A stretch of DNA of 64,000 nucleotides from Dugong dugon (lineage: Eukaryota > Chordata > Mammalia > Sirenia > Dugongidae). Below the pieces are notes generated by a model that saw nothing but the letters and a program-made list of their open reading frames with translations, did no database searches and had not been told where the DNA came from. The stretch is taken from the NCBI GenBank assembly GCA_030035585.1, contig CM057467.1, positions 70,606,941 through 70,670,940 on the forward strand, in the 5' to 3' direction. The first letter of the stretch is position 1; every line of letters starts with the position of its first letter. Shown here in pieces: positions 59,825-64,000 of the stretch. Made by a program: the position numbers and the translations under genes.

Positions 59825-59873
59825 AAAAACAAAAACAAAAACTATATGTTGTCATTTTAGGATAGCATAACAC

Positions 59874-60104
59874 AGAGCAGGGTTTCTCAGCTGGGGCGAT
59901 TTTGCTCCTCTAGGGACATTTGACAATATCTGGAGACATTTTTGGTTGTCACAACTGAGGTGGGGAGAGGGGTAAGCGCTACTGGCATCTAGTGGGTGGA
60001 TGCCAGAAATGCTGCTAAACATCCTACAGTGTACCCAACAGCCCCCCACAACAAAGGATTATCCGACCCAAAATGTCCATAGTGCTGAGGTTAAGAAACC
60101 TGAT
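59874..60104 (-). repeat. hAT-type non-autonomous DNA transposon
   Basis: Reverse copy of the family at 42538-43075: GGTTTCTCAGCTGGGGCGATTTTGC, TCTGGAGACATTTTTGGTTGTCACAACTG, GCTAAACATCCTACAGTG, AAATGTCCATAGTGCTGAGGTTAAGAAACC. Complete and not interrupted, so it shows the empty form of the 42.5-kb copy. Confidence 0.7.
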
Positions 60105-60525
60105 ACAGAGTTTAAGAGTGTGGATCGTGGAGCCCAACTACCTGGATTTGAACCCTAGCTCTGCCACCTACTAGCTGTATATCCTTGGGTCAGTTGCTTG
60201 ACCTCTGTCCCTCAGCAATCTTCATCTGTGAGAGGAATAATAATAGTACCAGCCACACTGGGTGATTGTGAGGACTTATCTATGTAGAACCCTTCAGACA
60301 GAGACTGGCACCCAGAGGAACTCAATAAGTGTTAGCTCCTATTCTAATAGTTGAAAGAACACTAGACTTAATGAAAAATACCTGGTTACCAATACTAAGA
60401 CCTAAGGTAAGTTACTTAACTTCTTGAGCCTCAGTTTCTCTGCATTTAGTGAAAATAAAATATTATGAAAGTCAAATGAGATCGAGGGTATGAAAGCACT
60501 ATGGCAACAGCAGAAAATCATACAA
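60105..60525 (+). repeat. Two adjacent MIR SINEs
   Basis: First copy 60105-60340 (GTGGAGCCCAACTACCTGGATTTGAACCC, AGCTCTGCCACCTACTAGCTG, CCAGAGGAACTCAATAAGTG), second about 60355-60520 (ACTAAGACCTAAGGTAAGTTACTTAACTTC, CCTCAGTTTCTCTGC). Both sense. Confidence 0.7.
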
Positions 60526-61770
60526 ATACACTTGTATCATTATTATTGGCCCAAACTCCAGTAAAAGAATGTTCTGGGGTGAAGCAGTCAGTTCTCCTGG
60601 GGCAGGCTGTAACTCAGCAGAAGGGACAGCCAGAAAGAAGAGGTGCTCAAAGCAGCACGTCGCAGGCCTAGCAGCAGATTGCTCCTTAAGTACATCCTCA
60701 GCTGTGAGTGCAGGAAGTCGCCTTTATTGCACTGTTATGTGCAAACTGCACCCTAGCTTCACATACCACTTTCCCCAAAGGAGCACTTGGCAAACCAGCC
60801 TACATGCCTGCTCTGCAGGCTCTAAACTCAGAGAAAAATGACTTTGATGGAAAAAGAGCACCCGAAAGCCCTCAGCCTGGGATCTGTTCCTGCCCTGCCT
60901 CTGCCTTCTCAGGCCCCCATTTTCTCAGCTCTCAGATGAAGAACTGGATTGCTGGTCTGCTGTAGCCCTAGCTCTAACTACACAGGATCACTATCAGGAT
61001 TATTATTGTCTTTAATAATTATATTAGTGAGCAGTTACCTATTAGGGATGTGTCAAGCAAGTTACACAAATGAACTCATTTAATTTTCAGAACAACCTTG
61101 TGAAATATTGGATATTATAGCCGTTTTGCTGGTGATATCACTGAGGCTCAGAGACGTTAAGTAAGAATGCAGAGAGCCAGATCCACATCACTCCAAAGTG
61201 CATGCTCTTAACCAATACACTGTAGTACCCCAAGTCAGAATATGCAGAGTCTGGCAAACACTAGGTACATAACACTTATTAATTGGATTTAATAAATGAA
61301 TGCACAAAGGCAAATCACAAAGCGGCTTGTTCCTCACTGAGCCCTGTACACTCCTGCTTCTCACCACTACTCACCGTCCTTGCCCAGGCTCCCAGGGTCT
61401 GCTCACTCTTGCCAAGACCTTGGCACTCTGGGCAGCAAGTAAAGCTGTTCTTTAAGGGGCCTTCAGTGCCAACTGCAGAGAACAGCCTTTCCCACAATCC
61501 CATTTGGAAAGCCTGCTTTGTGCCATGCTTAGGGGGGTGAGGGAGAGTGTTGGGGACAGAGAACTGAGTCATCCATAGCACCTGATCTAAGGGTGCCCAC
61601 ATCTGTGGGAGGTGGGTGAGAGGGAGAGGGAGACAGAGGGGGAAACCAGTTAGTTACAGGACAGCATGATAAAAGCAATCCTAGAAGGGGAGAAGCTTAA
61701 AGAAGCCTTCCCTGGAGGGTGAGGCTGCTTTTAAAACTTGCATACCTGTATTTGACACGGACTGGACCAC
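60526..61770. other. Intergenic; one MIR fragment
   Basis: MIR-like sequence at about 61010-61170 (GAACTCATTTAATTTTCAGAACAACC, ACTGAGGCTCAGAGACG). Frames of 75-95 codons at 60569-61602 lie on both strands and have no domain. Confidence 0.45.
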
Positions 61771-61773
61771 AGG

Positions 61774-61975
61774 TAGGAGCCCTGGTGATGCAGTGGTTAA
61801 AGTGCTTGGCTGCTAACCAAAAGGTCGGTTGTTTGAACCCACTAGCCACTCTGTGGGAGAAAGATGTGGCAGTCAACTTCCGTAAAGATTACAGCCTTGG
61901 AAACCCTGTGGGGGCAGTTCTACTCTGTCCTATAGGGTCACTATGAGTCAGAATCAACTCAATGGCAGCGGGTGG
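61774..61975 (+). mobile_element. AfroSINE (GATGCAGTGG-type head)
   Basis: GTAGGAGCCCTGGTGATGCAGTGG, GCTGCTAACCAAAAGGTCGG, TTTGAACCC, CGTAAAGATTACAGCCTTGG, GGGGGCAGTTCTACTCTGTCC, GTCACTATGAGTCAGAATCAACTCAATGGCAGCGGG. Full length and well preserved. Confidence 0.9.
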
Positions 61976-62109
61976 TAGTGGCAGCCACAGGTGCCCTCTC
62001 CCATCTATCCCAGCTTATCCTTCATTCAGTGTTCTGACACCACACAACAGAAAACTAAGAAACAATCTCTCTCCAGCAGCTCAGAGTCAGCGTTGGAGAG
62101 AAAGAGAGA

Positions 62110-62270
62110 AAGGAACTGTTGCTAAGTACCTACTATGTGCCAGGTACTTTCATCTACTTTATTTAACTAAATATTCATAAGTAGCTGGTGAGGTAGATCT
62201 GTCCATTGTAGAGTTAGAGAAAATGAGGTTCAAAGAGGTTAGGCAATTTGCTGAAAGTTCCAGAGGAACC
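62110..62270 (+). repeat. MIR SINE
   Basis: CTAAGTACCTACTATGTGCCAGG, TTGTAGAGTTAGAGAAAATGAGG and AAAGAGGTTAGGCAATTTGC are MIR landmarks. Confidence 0.7.
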
Positions 62271-63505
62271 TGCTTATAAGGAAAATTTCTTATAAAGATA
62301 AGCAAGACAATTGGCTTCTTTCCATTTTGGGACCCTGTACAGATCCACCCTGATACAGCTTCTGAGAGGGGCAGTGATGGGGGGTCCAGTGAGCTACATA
62401 GCTGGGGTGGGGAGTGAGGGCAGCCCAGTTTCTGCAGTCCCACCAGGTTCTATGGTCAGACCACCTTAGAGAGTGCCCACCTCCCCTGAAGTGCCTGTGG
62501 GGACAACCTGAAGGACAAGAGCGAGTAGTGTGGCACGGCGCCCCCTGGACACACATTTAGGGGCTTTCTAACAGGGATGAGAGCCCTAGTTGGACGCTTA
62601 GGACTGAGGGACCTTTCCGCTGTCCCTGGGGGCTGCCCAAAAGCTGGCCAACAAACTGCTTTGGGACCCTCAGTCAGACCTGCAGAGCTAAAGTTCCACC
62701 AGCATCAATTTGTTAGATACAAGTATAATAAACTACTGCATCCCCCCCGCCCCATTAACCCAATCACAGTCACTCCCATCCATCCATCCATCCATTCATC
62801 TATCCATCGACCCCTCCTTTCTCCCTCCCTCCAGTCATTCCTCTGCTGCAGTCAGTAATTATTTTTTTCTTTCATCAAATGTCTGGGACACCTGTCAGGC
62901 ACTTCTAGCATTTGCTAGGATCCAAGAAGCCTTCATCATGGTGCAGAAAGCAGGAAATCCAAGCCTTGAGATAGAACTTTGGGAGGCAGAGATGGATTAA
63001 GACAAAGAGCAGTACCGATGGAAGAAATGGTGTGAGTAAAGGCAGAGAAGTGGTATAATCAGGGAGAAGTGTGAGCAATAATTTGTCATCCACTTTGGCA
63101 GAGTAGTAGTGTTTCCCAAGAATATTTGACCGCGGAGCATCTCACGAGATCAGTGGCCTGAGGAATGCACTGGAGGAAATGCTGTGGGGTGTGTGCATGT
63201 ATACGTAACAGGGACTAGTGAGAGTGAAGGCATTTGTATTTGATCCTAGAGGTGGTGATTCCTAACATCTATTCCACAGCATACTAGTCCCCAGAGATCC
63301 TCTGTGGACAAGTGGTCCCAGCAATTAAGTGTGGGAAGCACCCCATAGAGTGTATTCCTTGAGCAGATTCACAAGGCACAACAGCATATTAAAGGCCACA
63401 CCACTTCAAATCCTGCAGCCAAGATATTTCAAGTTTACTTAACCCTGCATTTACCAAACTTATTTCACTGCAGATCCCTTTGTTTCAGGGAATATCTTTA
63501 TTTAG
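62271..63505. other. Intergenic; CATC microsatellite
   Basis: A (CATC)n-like tract at about 62776-62812 (CATCCATCCATCCATCCATT then CATCTATCCATC) is followed by CTTTCTCCCTCCCTCC. Nothing else could be assigned. Confidence 0.55.
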
Positions 63506-63509
63506 GGGG

Positions 63510-63870
63510 TTAATTGTTTTGATTTTTTGAAAAGTTAACATGTGCTTATGGTATTAATACATTTCAGATAGAGCAACAGGGTATGCTTTTAAAAGTTTTC
63601 CTCCCACCCTTGGTTCCCTCAGACTCTGCAGGTAGTCACTTGCCTCTCTTCTTCTGTATCCTCCCAGGGACATTCTAGGCATACACAATGATGCATGTGT
63701 GTGTAGCAGCCCCTGTTTCTAAAATGCAGATGAAGGCACCTCATAAACACATCTCTACTGCAGGCATTTTAAGGTCTGCAGGTGTATTCCATCCTAGGGA
63801 ATATATTGTAATGAACTTAGCCACTCCCTAATAATGGGCATTGAAACAGTTTCCAATCTTTCATCACTTT
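63510..63870 (-). mobile_element. Old L1 3' end, antisense
   Basis: GAAAAGTTAACATGTGCTTATGG, CCTCCCACCCTTGGTTCCC, GTAATGAACTTAGCCACTCCCTAATAATGGGCATTGAAACAGTTTCC are the complement of an old L1 3' region like those at 9885 and 17760. Confidence 0.6.
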
Positions 63871-63875
63871 CAACC

Positions 63876-64000
63876 AAGGGTCAGCAAACTGTGGCCGACC
63901 GGCCACATCCAGCCCACCGCCTGTTTTTGTAAAGCACACAAGCTAAGAATTTTTTTTTCATTTTTAAATGGTTGGAAGGAAAAAAAAAAAAAAAGAAACA
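63876..64000 (+). repeat. hAT-type DNA transposon fragment, cut by window end
   Basis: AAGGGTCAGCAAACTGTGGCC, CAGCCCACCGCCTGTTTTTGTAAAG, and TTTAAATGGTTGGAAGG match a common mammalian DNA transposon, the same end as at 19403. The window ends within it. Confidence 0.55.

Larger units (their letters stand above)
57566..59848 (+). mobile_element. L1-remobilised chimeric ERVL transcript (retrocopy)
   Basis: The whole unit has the layout of a retroviral RNA rather than of a provirus. It starts at 57580 inside the LTR, at the position that corresponds to 59601 of the right LTR, and reads R, U5 (to 57831), tRNA primer site, leader, chimeric interior, U3 (59373-59600), R (59601-59824). It ends in an A-rich tail 18 bp after AATAAA (59801). 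Flanks AAAAATAACTATTTG (57566-57580) and AACAAAAACTATATG (59834-59848) agree at 12 of 15 positions, and the left one follows TTTT, the L1 endonuclease target form. Part of the right duplication overlaps the A-rich tail, so the match is softer than it looks. A provirus would instead have U3-R-U5 at both ends and a 5-bp duplication. Confidence 0.72.

Noticed and set aside
62776-62812. CATC repeat as a possible CRISPR-like or regulatory array
   Set aside because: Plain tetranucleotide microsatellite without spacers.

Overview
The window looks like nuclear genomic DNA of an afrotherian mammal, most likely an elephant. It is dominated by the tRNA-derived AfroSINE family (heads resembling GAGCCCTGGTGGCGCAGTGG, tails ending in ATGAGTCGGAATCGACTC-like sequence), by an L1 3' UTR type repeated four times, by RTE-class LINE fragments that share the AfroSINE tail, and by ancient mammalian MIR, L2, hAT and Tigger relics. 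Genes have short exons with GT/AG introns and there is one CpG island.

Layout. 1-24 kb is gene-free: two consecutive L1 3' ends (1-2.9 kb), then L2, MIR, AfroSINE, a solo ERVL-type LTR (7.36-7.86 kb), two old antisense L1 fragments and another L1 3' end (22.0-22.7 kb). At 24.1-24.8 kb, minus strand, is an intact 210-codon reading frame whose first ~140 residues are a mariner-transposase DNA-binding region; I take it as the GVQW3 (FLJ37770) orthologue. It stands head to head with THAP12 (PRKRIR/DAP4/P52rIPK), which fills 25.8-48.45 kb on the plus strand in five coding exons (25802-25890, 32748-32868, 37038-37145, 40972-41008, 45610-47543). These give an intact 762-residue protein: an N-terminal THAP zinc finger and a C-terminal domesticated hAT-transposase body. 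The ~1 kb between the two start codons is a CpG island with good NRF1 and ZNF143 motifs, so a shared bidirectional promoter is likely. As I recall, the same pair is adjacent on human chromosome 11q13.5.

The THAP12 introns carry mobile-element debris. The best is a nest in intron 4 (43.1-44.2 kb): an AfroSINE split by a Tigger-type transposon, itself split by a second DNA transposon, itself split by an RTE LINE, with target duplications visible at several levels.

Downstream of THAP12 (48.5-64 kb) no functional gene was found. The most unusual object in the window lies there. At 57.57-59.85 kb a retroviral transcript of ERVL type appears to have been reinserted by the L1 machinery: it reads R-U5-tRNALeu primer site-leader-...-U3-R-poly(A), flanked by an approximate 15-bp duplication at a TTTT/AAAA target. 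Its interior is a chimera: a spliced, sense fragment of the peroxisomal carrier gene SLC25A17 joined, through short overlapping sequence, to an antisense ERVL reverse-transcriptase fragment. This combination of host-gene capture, template switching and L1 remobilisation is my main candidate for something undescribed.
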